A stretch of DNA of 64,000 bases from Paenibacillaceae bacterium. Its GTDB lineage: Bacteria; Bacillota; Bacilli; Paenibacillales; NBRC-103111. Below, piece after piece: positions 1 to 7,630 of this stretch. The notes below the pieces were generated by a model. That model searched no databases and was not told the DNA's origin. It saw only the letters and a program-made list of their open reading frames with translations. A program made the position numbers and the translations under genes. Numbering within the stretch: the first letter of the stretch is position 1; each line of letters begins with the position of its first letter. Location of the stretch: NCBI GenBank assembly GCA_029256185.1, contig JAQSYI010000006.1, positions 170,990 to 234,989 on the forward strand, given 5' to 3'.

Positions 1-564
1 AACAACGATGAATATGCCGATGTGATCGCCAAGGAACTGGATGCGGAGGCGTTGAAGTTTACCCGCAAATACTCCCAGGAGCTGGGTGTGCATCTGGACC
101 TGAGATACGTTCCGTTTACCTCCCATGTGCCTTTCGGCAAGGTGGTCAGCGCAACGCCCAACGGCAGGCGGGCATACACACCGCTGGCGGACGGTTCCTC
201 TGCTTCCCACGGAGCGGATATCAACGGACCCACGGCAGTTCTGCTCTCTAATTACTATTCCAAGAACTACAACTACCGGGAGCGGGCGGCAAGGCTGCTC
301 AACATCAAGCTCACCCCGGCCTGCGTGGCGGGAGAGGAAGGGACGGAAAAGCTGGTTTCCTTCATCAAGACCTGGAGCGACCTGAAGCTGTGGCATCTCC
401 AGTTCAATATTATTAACCGCCAGACACTGCTTGCCGCCCAGAAGGAGCCGGACAAATACCGCAACCTCCTGGTGCGGATCGCCGGCTACAGCGCCTATTT
501 CACCGACCTGTCCGCCGATCTCCAGAATGATCTCATTGAGCGGACGGCGCATGAAGCCATTTAA
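1..564 (+). CDS. Glycyl radical enzyme (PFL/CutC/sulfite-lyase superfamily), C-terminal fragment
   Basis: The reading frame is open from the first base, so the N-terminus lies outside the window and only the last 187 residues are visible. The glycyl radical motif RIAGYSAYF is intact; its Gly (codon 484-486) is 25 residues from the C-terminus, the usual place for the glycine that carries the stable radical. Upstream, [21 protein letters not shown] matches the conserved region before that loop. Members of this superfamily cleave C-C, C-N, C-O or C-S bonds without oxygen. The catalytic Cys loop and substrate-selecting residues are not in view, so the subtype cannot be read directly. The activase start overlaps this gene by 14 nt and a sulfonate-type ABC transporter follows, which makes C-S cleavage of a sulfonate the leading inference. 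A carbon-nitrogen or carbon-oxygen lyase remains possible. Confidence 0.88.
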   Translation, partial: NNDEYADVIAKELDAEALKFTRKYSQELGVHLDLRYVPFTSHVPFGKVVSATPNGRRAYTPLADGSSASHGADINGPTAVLLSNYYSKNYNYRERAARLLNIKLTPACVAGEEGTEKLVSFIKTWSDLKLWHLQFNIINRQTLLAAQKEPDKYRNLLVRIAGYSAYFTDLSADLQNDLIERTAHEAI

Positions 565-1546
565 TCCATCTGCAGATTCCGGAGCATCCGGGCATAACGC
601 CACAGAATCGGAGCCAAACGGCGCAGGCGGAACCAAGAGTACCCGGAATACGGCGGCTGCAACAGGCTGTGTCATCAATATCCAGCGGTACTCCCTGCAT
701 GACGGTCCCGGCATCAGAACCGTGGTCTTCCTGAAGGGCTGCCCGCTCCGCTGCAAGTGGTGCAGCAATCCCGAGTCCTGGAAGTCCGGGCAGGAGGTCT
801 ATCTGGACCCGAAGAAATGCATCGGCACAGACCCATGTACAGGTTGTCTGGATGCTTGTCCAGAGCAGGCCATATCCCCGCAAGCAGGACTTGCCTCCAT
901 CAACCGCAGCCTGTGCACCGACTGCCTGCTCTGTGCGCCGAAATGTCCCTCCACCGCCATCAGCGTCTACGGGCAGACGATGACCGTGGACCAGGTGCTG
1001 CGGATTGTAGAGCAGGAGTCGGCCTTCTACAAGCGGTCCAAGGGCGGCTTGACCGTAAGCGGCGGGGAGGCCACGGTGCAGGCGGATTTCACTTCGGCGC
1101 TCCTGTCGGAGGCCAAGCGCAGACGGATCGGCACAGCGCTGGAAACCTGCGGCTATGCTCCCTGGAGCAGCCTGGAGCGGCTTCTGCCCAGCCTGGATTA
1201 CATTTATTATGACATCAAGTCGGTGGATGCGGCCAAGCACAAGGAATTTACCGGGGTTGACCCTGAGCTGATCATCGGGAATCTGAGGAAGCTGGCCCAG
1301 GTGTTTGACCCGGTCAGGATTGTCGTCCGTACTCCGGTTGTACCCGGCTTCAACGACCGGGAGGAAGACCTTCTTGCGATTTCAAAGCTTATTAAAGACA
1401 TCGGCGATATCAGATATGAACTGTTGAAGTACCACCGGTTCGGATCGGTGAAATACGATTTTCTGGGAAAAGAGTACGCAATGGGCGCAGCCGAGCTAAC
1501 GGAGGAAGCCTTCGAACGGCTTCAGAATGCGCTCAAACAGGCTTGA
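551..1546 (+). CDS. Radical SAM glycyl-radical-enzyme activase
   Basis: This enzyme uses S-adenosylmethionine and a [4Fe-4S] cluster to install the glycyl radical on its partner, encoded immediately upstream. Counting from the ATG at 551, the radical SAM cluster is in [14 protein letters not shown] (Cys 64, 68, 71). An inserted double ferredoxin domain follows with Cys 90/96/99/103 and Cys 122/125/128/132, as in activases of the CutD/HpdA type and unlike the short PFL activase. [13 protein letters not shown] is the glycine-rich SAM-binding stretch. The length of 331 aa is slightly long because about 40 Gly/Ser/Asn-rich residues precede the first conserved block. I chose the ATG at 551 because earlier in-frame codons lie inside the upstream enzyme; the 14-nt overlap implies translational coupling. 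Confidence 0.92.
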   Translation: MKPFNPSADSGASGHNATESEPNGAGGTKSTRNTAAATGCVINIQRYSLHDGPGIRTVVFLKGCPLRCKWCSNPESWKSGQEVYLDPKKCIGTDPCTGCLDACPEQAISPQAGLASINRSLCTDCLLCAPKCPSTAISVYGQTMTVDQVLRIVEQESAFYKRSKGGLTVSGGEATVQADFTSALLSEAKRRRIGTALETCGYAPWSSLERLLPSLDYIYYDIKSVDAAKHKEFTGVDPELIIGNLRKLAQVFDPVRIVVRTPVVPGFNDREEDLLAISKLIKDIGDIRYELLKYHRFGSVKYDFLGKEYAMGAAELTEEAFERLQNALKQA

Positions 1547-1582
1547 GCAATCAGCCCAATTATTCAGCGGGAGGAATTCATA

Positions 1583-2599
1583 ATGAATGTGAGCAAAAGA
1601 ATTGCAGCATTGCTGGTTTTATCCGTCGCCCTTGTGGCGGCATTGGGCGGCTGCGGCAAAAAGGACGACACCAGCGGCGCTCCTGCCGCAGGGGATAAAG
1701 GCTACTCCGCCACGGAAATCAGACTGGCGATTCAGCCGTTCCCGCTGTATTCCCCGATCTATGTGGCCAAGAACAAGGGCTGGATCGAAGAAGGACTGAA
1801 GGATCTGGGAGTCACCGTCAAGTGGACCTCCTTCAACTCGGGTCCCTTGGTCAATGAATCCTTCGCAGCAGGCCAGCAGGATATTGGCGTGCTGGGGGAT
1901 GTGCCGGCTATTATCGCCAAGTCTGCAGGGCAGGATCTGAAGATTATTGCCAATGCGGCTTACGGGCCGAAGGCGCTCGCCTTTGTTGTGCCCAAGGATT
2001 CGGCCATCACCAAGCCGGAGGAGCTGAAGGGCAAGAAGGTAGCCGTTGTGAAGGGCTCCTATGCCCATCATCTGCTGATTCTGGTGCTGAATAAAGCAGG
2101 GCTTGGCATCAACGATATTACCGTAGTCAATCTGGCCGCGGGAGACATGCAGAATGCGCTGGTTACCAAAGCCATCGATGCCGCTGTCACCTGGGAGCCG
2201 TTCATCACCAAGTATGACGATGCAGGCATCGCCAAGGTGCTGGTAGACGGAACAGGAATCAAGCGGGCCAATCTGGTGATTTACGCCAGCAATAAATTCG
2301 TCACCCAGAACCCCAAGCTGACCGAAATTTATCTGGATGCCTACAAGAAGGGCTATGAATACATCAAGTCCAATCCTAAGGAAGCCGCCGAGCTGATTGC
2401 CAAGGATATTGGTCTGGAAGCGGAGCAGCTGGCCAGAATCTTCTCCAAATTCGATTACAATCCGCTGATCCAGGATGTGGACGTAGCCGAACTGAAGGTT
2501 GTGGAGAAGTTCATGAGAGACGAGAAGCTCATCGAGAATGCGGTGGATATTGATAAATATGTGGATAAAACCTATCTGAACGGCGCTGGTATCAAATGA
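1583..2599 (+). CDS. SsuA/TauA-like ABC transporter substrate-binding lipoprotein
   Basis: This is the extracytoplasmic binding protein of an importer for aliphatic sulfonates or related small organic acids. The N-terminus is a lipoprotein signal with lipobox LGGC (Cys 24). After a linker the mature part shows the SsuA/NMT1 fold, with PLYSPIYVAKNKGWIEEGL, AGQQDIGVLGDVPAIIAK and LKGKKVAVVKGSYAHHLL. Its 338 aa are typical for the family. A GGGAGGAATT ribosome binding site precedes the ATG. The gene starts 36 nt after the activase and overlaps the permease, so it sits in the same operon as the glycyl radical enzyme. The family also contains nitrate, taurine, pyrimidine and phthalate binders, so sulfonate specificity is inferred from context. 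Confidence 0.85.
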   Translation: MNVSKRIAALLVLSVALVAALGGCGKKDDTSGAPAAGDKGYSATEIRLAIQPFPLYSPIYVAKNKGWIEEGLKDLGVTVKWTSFNSGPLVNESFAAGQQDIGVLGDVPAIIAKSAGQDLKIIANAAYGPKALAFVVPKDSAITKPEELKGKKVAVVKGSYAHHLLILVLNKAGLGINDITVVNLAAGDMQNALVTKAIDAAVTWEPFITKYDDAGIAKVLVDGTGIKRANLVIYASNKFVTQNPKLTEIYLDAYKKGYEYIKSNPKEAAELIAKDIGLEAEQLARIFSKFDYNPLIQDVDVAELKVVEKFMRDEKLIENAVDIDKYVDKTYLNGAGIK

Positions 2600-3453
2600 T
2601 GCCTAAAGCAGCGGCAGCGGTAGAAGCCGGCAAAGGTACTGGTGCCTCCCCGGTATCCAAAAGCTCCATCGACTCAAAAAAAGCCAAAAACTCCAAGCGG
2701 TTTGGAGGCAAGCTTAAGAAATTGTTTCAGTACAGTATTCTGCCTGTGGGTCTGATCGTGGTGTGGCAGCTGGCCTACGACCAGGGCCTGATTAATCCCG
2801 TCACGCTCACATCTCCGCTTAAGGCTTGGCAGCGGGTGCTGAAGCTTTTGGAAAGCGGCGTGCTGCTGGAAAATGTGGCGGCCAGTCTGCAGCGGGTTGT
2901 CACCGGTTTTGCCATTGCTGCCGTACTCGCTATTGTGCTGGGGATCGCCGTAGGTTGGTCCAAGGTGATGGAGCGCCTGTTCGATGTGATTATTCAGGTG
3001 CTGAAGCCCATTCCTCCCATTGCCTGGATTCCGCTGGCCATTCTCTGGTTCAACATCGGGGAAGCCTCGAAATTATACATTATCTTCATCGGCGCTTTCT
3101 TCCCCGTCTTCGTCAATGTAGTGGACGGGATCCGGCAGATTGACAGCAAATACATTGAGGTGGCGCAGATCTACAAGCTGCCCTGGCATAAGCTGGTGCT
3201 CCAGGTCATCATCCCCGGGTCTCTTCCCTCCATTATGACCGGGCTGCGGGTTGGTCTGGGCGTAGCCTGGGTGTGCGTAGTGGCGGCTGAGCTGATTGCC
3301 GCGGAGAGCGGTGTAGGCTATATGATCATGGACGCCCGTAATCTGGCCCAGACCGACACCATGATCGTCGGCATGCTGACCATCGGCGTAATCGGAAAGC
3401 TGATGGACAGTATTCTCAAAAAGGTGGAGAGCCTGTTCGCAGGCTGGAGATAA
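2596..3453 (+). CDS. SsuC/TauC-like ABC transporter permease
   Basis: This integral membrane subunit forms the channel of the importer, with about six hydrophobic segments between residues 35 and 275. The ATPase-contact loop (EAA motif) lies in the stretch EVAQIYKLPWHKLVLQ, followed by a Gly-rich turn. The start overlaps the binding-protein stop by four bases (ATGA), the signature of coupled translation; a second ATG follows at once. The first 35 residues are Ala/Lys/Ser-rich and poorly conserved in type, so the functional protein may begin near the first membrane segment. At 285 aa it is close to the family norm of 250-280. Confidence 0.87.
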   Translation: MMPKAAAAVEAGKGTGASPVSKSSIDSKKAKNSKRFGGKLKKLFQYSILPVGLIVVWQLAYDQGLINPVTLTSPLKAWQRVLKLLESGVLLENVAASLQRVVTGFAIAAVLAIVLGIAVGWSKVMERLFDVIIQVLKPIPPIAWIPLAILWFNIGEASKLYIIFIGAFFPVFVNVVDGIRQIDSKYIEVAQIYKLPWHKLVLQVIIPGSLPSIMTGLRVGLGVAWVCVVAAELIAAESGVGYMIMDARNLAQTDTMIVGMLTIGVIGKLMDSILKKVESLFAGWR

Positions 3454-3466
3454 CAGGAGGGATCAT

Positions 3467-4240
3467 ATGCCGGCGGCAGCATTGCAGATAAACAGGCTGA
3501 ACAAGACCTTCCTGGTGGACCAGAATGAAATTCCGGTTCTGGAGGATATTCAGCTGGAGATCAAGTCGGGGGAATTCATCACCATTCTGGGGCACAGCGG
3601 CTGCGGCAAGAGCACCTTGCTCAAGATTATCGCCGGGCTGGTTCCTTACGAGTCGGGGAACGTCTCGTATAACGGCATTCCAATCCAGGGGCCGGGAACG
3701 GACAGGGGGATGGTGTTCCAGGAGCACCGCCTTCTGCCGTGGTTGAAGATTAAGGATAACGTAGGCCTGGGGCTGTTCGGCCTGTCCAAGGAGGAGCGGA
3801 GCCGCCGCGTGGAGGAATATCTGGCGCTGGTCAAGCTGGAGGGCTTCGGCAATGCTTATCCCAAGCAGCTGTCCGGCGGCATGGCCCAGCGGGCGGCGAT
3901 CGCCAGGGCGCTGGTCACCAATCCGGAAATTCTGCTGCTGGACGAACCCTTCGGGGCGCTGGACGCGCTGACCCGCATCCAGATGCAGAAGGAGGTTCTC
4001 CGTATCTGGGAGCAGGAGCAGACCACGATGATTCTGGTGACTCACGATATCGACGAAGCGATTTATCTGGGCCAGCGGGTGGTGGTTATGTCCGCGAGAC
4101 CGGGGCGGATCAAGGCCGTGATCGATACGGATTCCGCGGCTACCCGGGACCGGGCCAGCACGGATTTTGCCCATATCAAGAAGCGGATCTACCAATACTT
4201 CTTCGAAGAAGAAGTGGTGGAGCCGGAATACGTTCTGTAA
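3467..4240 (+). CDS. SsuB/TauB-like ABC transporter ATPase
   Basis: This cytoplasmic ATPase powers the importer. Walker A is GHSGCGKST (residues 42-50), the ABC signature LSGGMAQR (135-142) and Walker B ILLLDEP (155-161), followed by the D-loop GALD and the switch His in LVTHDIDEA. Its 257 aa match the nitrate/sulfonate/taurine ATPase subfamily. The ATG at 3467 lies behind AGGAGGGATCAT, an excellent ribosome binding site 13 nt after the permease stop. It is the last gene of the operon, since a strong hairpin terminator follows within 10 nt. All key catalytic residues are present. Confidence 0.9.
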   Translation: MPAAALQINRLNKTFLVDQNEIPVLEDIQLEIKSGEFITILGHSGCGKSTLLKIIAGLVPYESGNVSYNGIPIQGPGTDRGMVFQEHRLLPWLKIKDNVGLGLFGLSKEERSRRVEEYLALVKLEGFGNAYPKQLSGGMAQRAAIARALVTNPEILLLDEPFGALDALTRIQMQKEVLRIWEQEQTTMILVTHDIDEAIYLGQRVVVMSARPGRIKAVIDTDSAATRDRASTDFAHIKKRIYQYFFEEEVVEPEYVL

Positions 4241-4245
4241 GTCAC

Positions 4246-4272
4246 AGCCGCCGGCTTAACCGGTGGCTTTTT
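4246..4272 (+). terminator. Rho-independent terminator of the radical-enzyme/Ssu operon
   Basis: A 9-bp stem (AGCCGCCGG paired with CCGGTGGCT, one G-U) closes a 5-nt loop and is followed by a run of T. It ends the left-hand operon 5 nt after the ATPase stop codon. The next 125 nt before the convergent gene hold nothing I recognise. Confidence 0.85.
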
Positions 4273-4397
4273 CAGTTGTGCGCGCCTAGCCCAGAATGAC
4301 TCGAAAGAGACAAGGGAAGCTAGTTCCGGGACTTTGGCTGAAAGCCAAGGAACGCGTGAAGCACTTGGAAACGCTGCGCGGCAGAACTCTATGAAAT

Positions 4398-5294
4398 CTA
4401 TTGCGCGAACAGCGCCAATTTGGCGTAGAAGTCCTCCAAAATAAAGCGGGAATCCACACTCCGGTACACCCGTATTTTGCGGTTGCCGGATTTGATTTGA
4501 TAACTCATGTCGGCAGCAATTTCAGGCGCCTCAACGAGATCATAGTCGAATTCCTGATCGTCAACCAGCAGCGATACGGCAGGGGAATCGCCAAGCACCC
4601 ACACCTCCCCTTTGGGCCACTGCGGCCGGTTACCGTTTTTCATGTTGTGTCCAATCAGATATTCGTATAAGTAACGGCCGATTTCTCCATGCGGCCGGAC
4701 TTTGACGGCTAATTCCGCCAGTCCGACGCGCACCATGCTGTACACGTTTTTCGGAACCTGCCATAGGGGAATTGGCGAGTTGAACACCGCTTGCGCTGCC
4801 GCAATGTCATTGGACAAGTTAAATTCATTGTCGCCGCCGGGATATGTGCCGCCGCCGATCCAAACGGCAGTCAGGCGCCCTGCAATCCGCGGTTCCTGCA
4901 AATAGGCGGAGGCAAGATCGGTCAACGGTCCCTGAAAAACAGCAAATAGAGGCAGCGGGTCGTCCTTCATTGCCTCCTTGATGATCAAATCCGAGCCTGG
5001 GGAAGGCGCAGGGGTTAGTGCATCGGGTATTTTAAGATTTGCCCCTCGGACCACCGGGAATTTGCCGCGCATGCCCATCAAATCCAGCACATGGTCAATT
5101 TCCTGACAGGAGTCTTCCGCACCCGTAGCGCTGCGGGGACCGTAATGGGCCCCGATAATGCCTGCTATTTGCAAACGCGGGGATAATACCGCATGCACAA
5201 TGGCATATTGATCATCTGCCTCGCATTTAGCATCCGAATTGACAATCACGCGAATCTGCTTGGCTTCCGGCACTTCATACGGCATCTTTGTCAT
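4398..5294 (-). CDS. Nucleoside hydrolase-like protein
   Basis: This resembles inosine-uridine-preferring nucleoside N-ribohydrolases, which hydrolyse the N-glycosidic bond of ribonucleosides with a Ca ion held by clustered Asp residues. The N-terminal NSDAKCEADDQYA (residues 19-31) takes the place of the classical DTDPGxDDA loop and keeps the paired Asp at its end. A second conserved block, EFNLSNDIAAAQ, corresponds to the EFN/DPEAA region. Its 298 aa fit the family. The altered first loop suggests a divergent subfamily whose substrate may not be a standard nucleoside. It is a single-gene unit with its own promoter, and a GAGGGGG ribosome binding site lies upstream of the ATG. Hydrolase activity is inferred. 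Confidence 0.72.
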   Translation of the reverse strand: MTKMPYEVPEAKQIRVIVNSDAKCEADDQYAIVHAVLSPRLQIAGIIGAHYGPRSATGAEDSCQEIDHVLDLMGMRGKFPVVRGANLKIPDALTPAPSPGSDLIIKEAMKDDPLPLFAVFQGPLTDLASAYLQEPRIAGRLTAVWIGGGTYPGGDNEFNLSNDIAAAQAVFNSPIPLWQVPKNVYSMVRVGLAELAVKVRPHGEIGRYLYEYLIGHNMKNGNRPQWPKGEVWVLGDSPAVSLLVDDQEFDYDLVEAPEIAADMSYQIKSGNRKIRVYRSVDSRFILEDFYAKLALFAQ

Positions 5295-5325
5295 TGGAAT
5301 TGCCCCCTCTGAGCCTGTCAGGTCT

Positions 5326-5354
5326 ATTATAGTTCCCGCCGTGTGGGGTTGGAA
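5326..5354 (-). promoter_or_regulatory. Sigma-A-type promoter of the nucleoside-hydrolase-like gene
   Basis: On the minus strand a perfect TATAAT -10 (5326-5331) lies exactly 17 nt downstream of TTCCAA (5349-5354) as -35. It sits about 35 nt upstream of the start codon. Confidence 0.6.
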
Positions 5355-5475
5355 TGCGCTTTTTTTGGCTGCGTCTGCACTTTTTTACGCAATTTTTATC
5401 GCTTCGGCAAATACCAAAATGCCAGAAGAGGGAGGGGAGACCGGCGGTATACCGGAAAAGGAGGAACGCTTGCGC

Positions 5476-5539
5476 ATAGGCGAGACCCGCCAATAGTAAT
5501 AGTAGGAATAGGCGAGACCTGTCAATAGAAAAAGTACGA
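5476..5539. repeat. Two tandem 32-bp direct repeats in intergenic region 5295-5787
   Basis: The motif ATAGGCGAGAC recurs at 5476 and 5508 with similar flanks, giving two units of 32 bp. Further right (about 5585-5665) the words GTGCTAAAAG and ATGCTAAAAG recur irregularly. No credible gene is visible in this 490-bp gap; the small open frames lack ribosome binding sites. Confidence 0.6.
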
Positions 5540-5643
5540 ATAATGAAATCTGCGAACCACGAACAAGTGAACCGGAAGGGTGCCGATGTGCTAAAAGGTA
5601 ATAAAAATGATAAAAAGTGCTAAAAGATGCTGGGGTGCTTAAA

Positions 5644-5671
5644 GGCGCTCAGATGCTAAAAGGCGAGCGCC
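5644..5671 (-). terminator. Possible terminator downstream of the leftward AraC gene
   Basis: GGCGCTC (5644-5650) pairs with GAGCGCC (5665-5671) around a 14-nt loop. Read leftward, the stem is followed by TTTAAG, a weak T-tract. It lies 117 nt past the stop of the AraC gene. Confidence 0.4.
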
Positions 5672-5787
5672 TCTGGATGATCGGTCGAGCAAGTTAAACG
5701 TGGTTGAGCTTCCAAGCCACCCCTATCCCGGTAGTGAATATTGACTGATGAATAGGGATTCACCGTTTTTTTTCGCCGGCCAGATTC

Positions 5788-6657
5788 CTAACAGATGACC
5801 GTCTCCTGTTTGCGCATCCGGCATTGGAATTGTTTGGGGGAGCAGCCGTTGATCCGCTTGAACAGCTTGTAGAAGTGGGCCATGTTCTCGATGCTGATCC
5901 GGCCGCACACCTCGCTGACGCTGATGTTGCTGGTGAGAAGGAGGTGAGCCGCCCGCTTGATCTTCTGGTTATGGACATATTGCAGGAAGGTCTGCCCCGT
6001 TTCTTTCTTGAAGAACTTGATAAAATAATTGTAGCTCATATGCACCAGACCGCACACTTCCTCTACCGAAATACGGTCATCGAGATGGGCTTCGATATAG
6101 TCAAGAACAGGCTTGATGCGGAGCCGCTCCATGCTCCCGCAATATTCGGTCATCTGACCGGGAGCCTGGTTGCGGATCAAGAGCAGCAGCATCTGCTTGA
6201 TATGCATGGATACGGCCAACTCATAGCAGGCGCTCTGAGCGGATATTTCGCGGCATATTTCCTCCATATAGACGGCTGCCTCACGGCATGCTTCCGGATG
6301 GTCGATGAACAAGGTATTGATAGAATCGCAAGCCCGTGAATCCCGCTCAAAATGAGGGAGATAGGCAGCAGAATTGCTCTCCAGGAACGCCGGCAAGTCA
6401 AAACGCAAGGAAACATAACAGGTGCCGGGGGCAAGCAGCCTTATCCGGTGAGGCTGGGAGAGGGCGATAAGAGCCACCTGTCCCTGGGAAAGAGAGAGGG
6501 TTGTGGCATCGAAGTCCACCTGAACCTCTCCCTTCCGGACCATGATCCATTCGCTGTTGGCATGGCAATGCCAGCCCTTGTCCTGTTGCAGATGTTCAAG
6601 GGAAACGGGCAGGAGAGGGTTATCGTATTTGACAGCTTCCATATTGGGTTCAAACAT
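5788..6657 (-). CDS. AraC-family transcriptional regulator with cupin-type sensor domain
   Basis: The protein has a sugar-sensing beta-barrel in the N-terminal half, where the ligand-site-like DKGWHCHANSEWIMVRKG falls at about residues 27-44. The C-terminal 100 residues form the double helix-turn-helix of AraC proteins (LDDRISVEEVCGLVHMSYNY, then SVSEVCGRISIENMAHFYKL). Its 289 aa are typical. It is transcribed away from a second AraC gene at 6802, sharing a 144-bp intergenic region with a candidate operator. The neighbouring nucleoside-hydrolase-like gene points the same way 490 bp downstream and could be a target. The effector is unknown. Confidence 0.88.
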   Translation of the reverse strand: MFEPNMEAVKYDNPLLPVSLEHLQQDKGWHCHANSEWIMVRKGEVQVDFDATTLSLSQGQVALIALSQPHRIRLLAPGTCYVSLRFDLPAFLESNSAAYLPHFERDSRACDSINTLFIDHPEACREAAVYMEEICREISAQSACYELAVSMHIKQMLLLLIRNQAPGQMTEYCGSMERLRIKPVLDYIEAHLDDRISVEEVCGLVHMSYNYFIKFFKKETGQTFLQYVHNQKIKRAAHLLLTSNISVSEVCGRISIENMAHFYKLFKRINGCSPKQFQCRMRKQETVIC

Positions 6658-6711
6658 TTTCTATCACATCCGGTTACGGAGTTAGGAGCTTATAGTCCAA
6701 TTTTATGATGG

Positions 6712-6729
6712 ATGTTCTTGTTTGAACAT
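6712..6729. promoter_or_regulatory. Inverted repeat between divergent AraC genes, candidate operator
   Basis: ATGTTC (6712-6717) and GAACAT (6724-6729) form a perfect inverted repeat with a 6-nt spacer. A TATAAT box lies at 6736-6741 on the plus strand. The site is placed to influence both divergent regulators. Confidence 0.45.
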
Positions 6730-6801
6730 ATTTGATATAATTGAAACATCATAGATCCTGCTATCATCTTTGTGGAATAAAATGGGGCGCGGAGGTCAGC
6801 G

Positions 6802-7596
6802 ATGGATATCCAATTGCTTGCAGCAAATTATTCGTATCATTCCCAGCCGTATCATTCCCCCTGCAATGTGCAGTTCAACTATCTGTTCCGGCTGCAATCG
6901 GAGGGAAACTGTCTGTCGATGGTGGACGGCAAGCTGGCTCCCGTAAATCCGGGGGATCTGCTGTTGTACGCCCCGGGGCAAAATTATGAGCTGAAGATGG
7001 AGCCCCAAAGCGACAATATGGTGAGGAGCGGAGATTATTATATCATCTGCCGCGGGGTTTGGCTGGAACAGTGGTGGGCCAAAGTGCGCAAGCCTAACCG
7101 TCTGCGTGTTGCGGTCGAGGACCCTAATGACCCGATCTTGTTTCTGTGGAGGCAGCTGGTGTTGGAGAACCGCCGCAGAGAGGAGCAGACCACGGAGCTT
7201 GCCGTGAGCCTGCTGCGCAGTATCTGCCATTATATCGACCGATCTGTTATCGAAGGAGGCGCGGTTCTTAAGGACCTGTTCGTGGCCAATGCCATGAAGC
7301 GCTATATCGAGCACCATGCCACCGAGGCATTCCGGTCGGAGGATGTGGCTAGGCATGTGAGGCTGAGCGTGTCGCGGGCGTCCCATCTGTTCAAGGAATC
7401 CTTCGGAGAGTCGTTCTTTCAATACGCCCTGCGCGTCCGCCTGTCCATTGCCAAGGAAAAGATGTTATACAGCAGCATGACTCTGGAGCAGATTGCCGAG
7501 AGCAGCGGTTTAAGCAGCTACGCTTTTTTTCATCATAAATTCAAGGAGTCCTTCGGCATGTCTCCCGGAGAGTTTCGGCGGAAGCACCCGGGATGA
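6802..7596 (+). CDS. AraC-family transcriptional regulator
   Basis: A typical AraC regulator of 264 aa. The N-terminal part contains an effector-binding barrel signature (LAPVNPGDLLLYAPGQNYEL, about residues 46-65). The C-terminal HTH pair is visible in FRSEDVARHVRLSVSRASHL and MTLEQIAESSGLSSYAFFHH. GCGGAGGTCAGCG ahead of the ATG is a good ribosome binding site. It runs rightward from the region shared with the AraC gene at 6657 and converges on the two-component operon 35 nt downstream. No sugar genes directly follow, so its target is not evident; mutual or autogenous control through the shared intergenic region is the simplest guess. Confidence 0.87.
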   Translation: MDIQLLAANYSYHSQPYHSPCNVQFNYLFRLQSEGNCLSMVDGKLAPVNPGDLLLYAPGQNYELKMEPQSDNMVRSGDYYIICRGVWLEQWWAKVRKPNRLRVAVEDPNDPILFLWRQLVLENRRREEQTTELAVSLLRSICHYIDRSVIEGGAVLKDLFVANAMKRYIEHHATEAFRSEDVARHVRLSVSRASHLFKESFGESFFQYALRVRLSIAKEKMLYSSMTLEQIAESSGLSSYAFFHHKFKESFGMSPGEFRRKHPG

Positions 7597-7630
7597 CCGC
7601 AAGCCGGATCACCCCGGAATAGACTGCTGT

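Noticed and set aside
1583..4240. Naming the left-hand importer ssuABC outright
   Set aside because: The family also transports taurine, nitrate, pyrimidines and aromatic acids, and no monooxygenase (ssuD/tauD) is present; only class-level assignment is supported.
5295..5787. Short open frames in the intergenic region
   Set aside because: No ribosome binding site, overlap with the promoter of the leftward gene, and direct-repeat composition.
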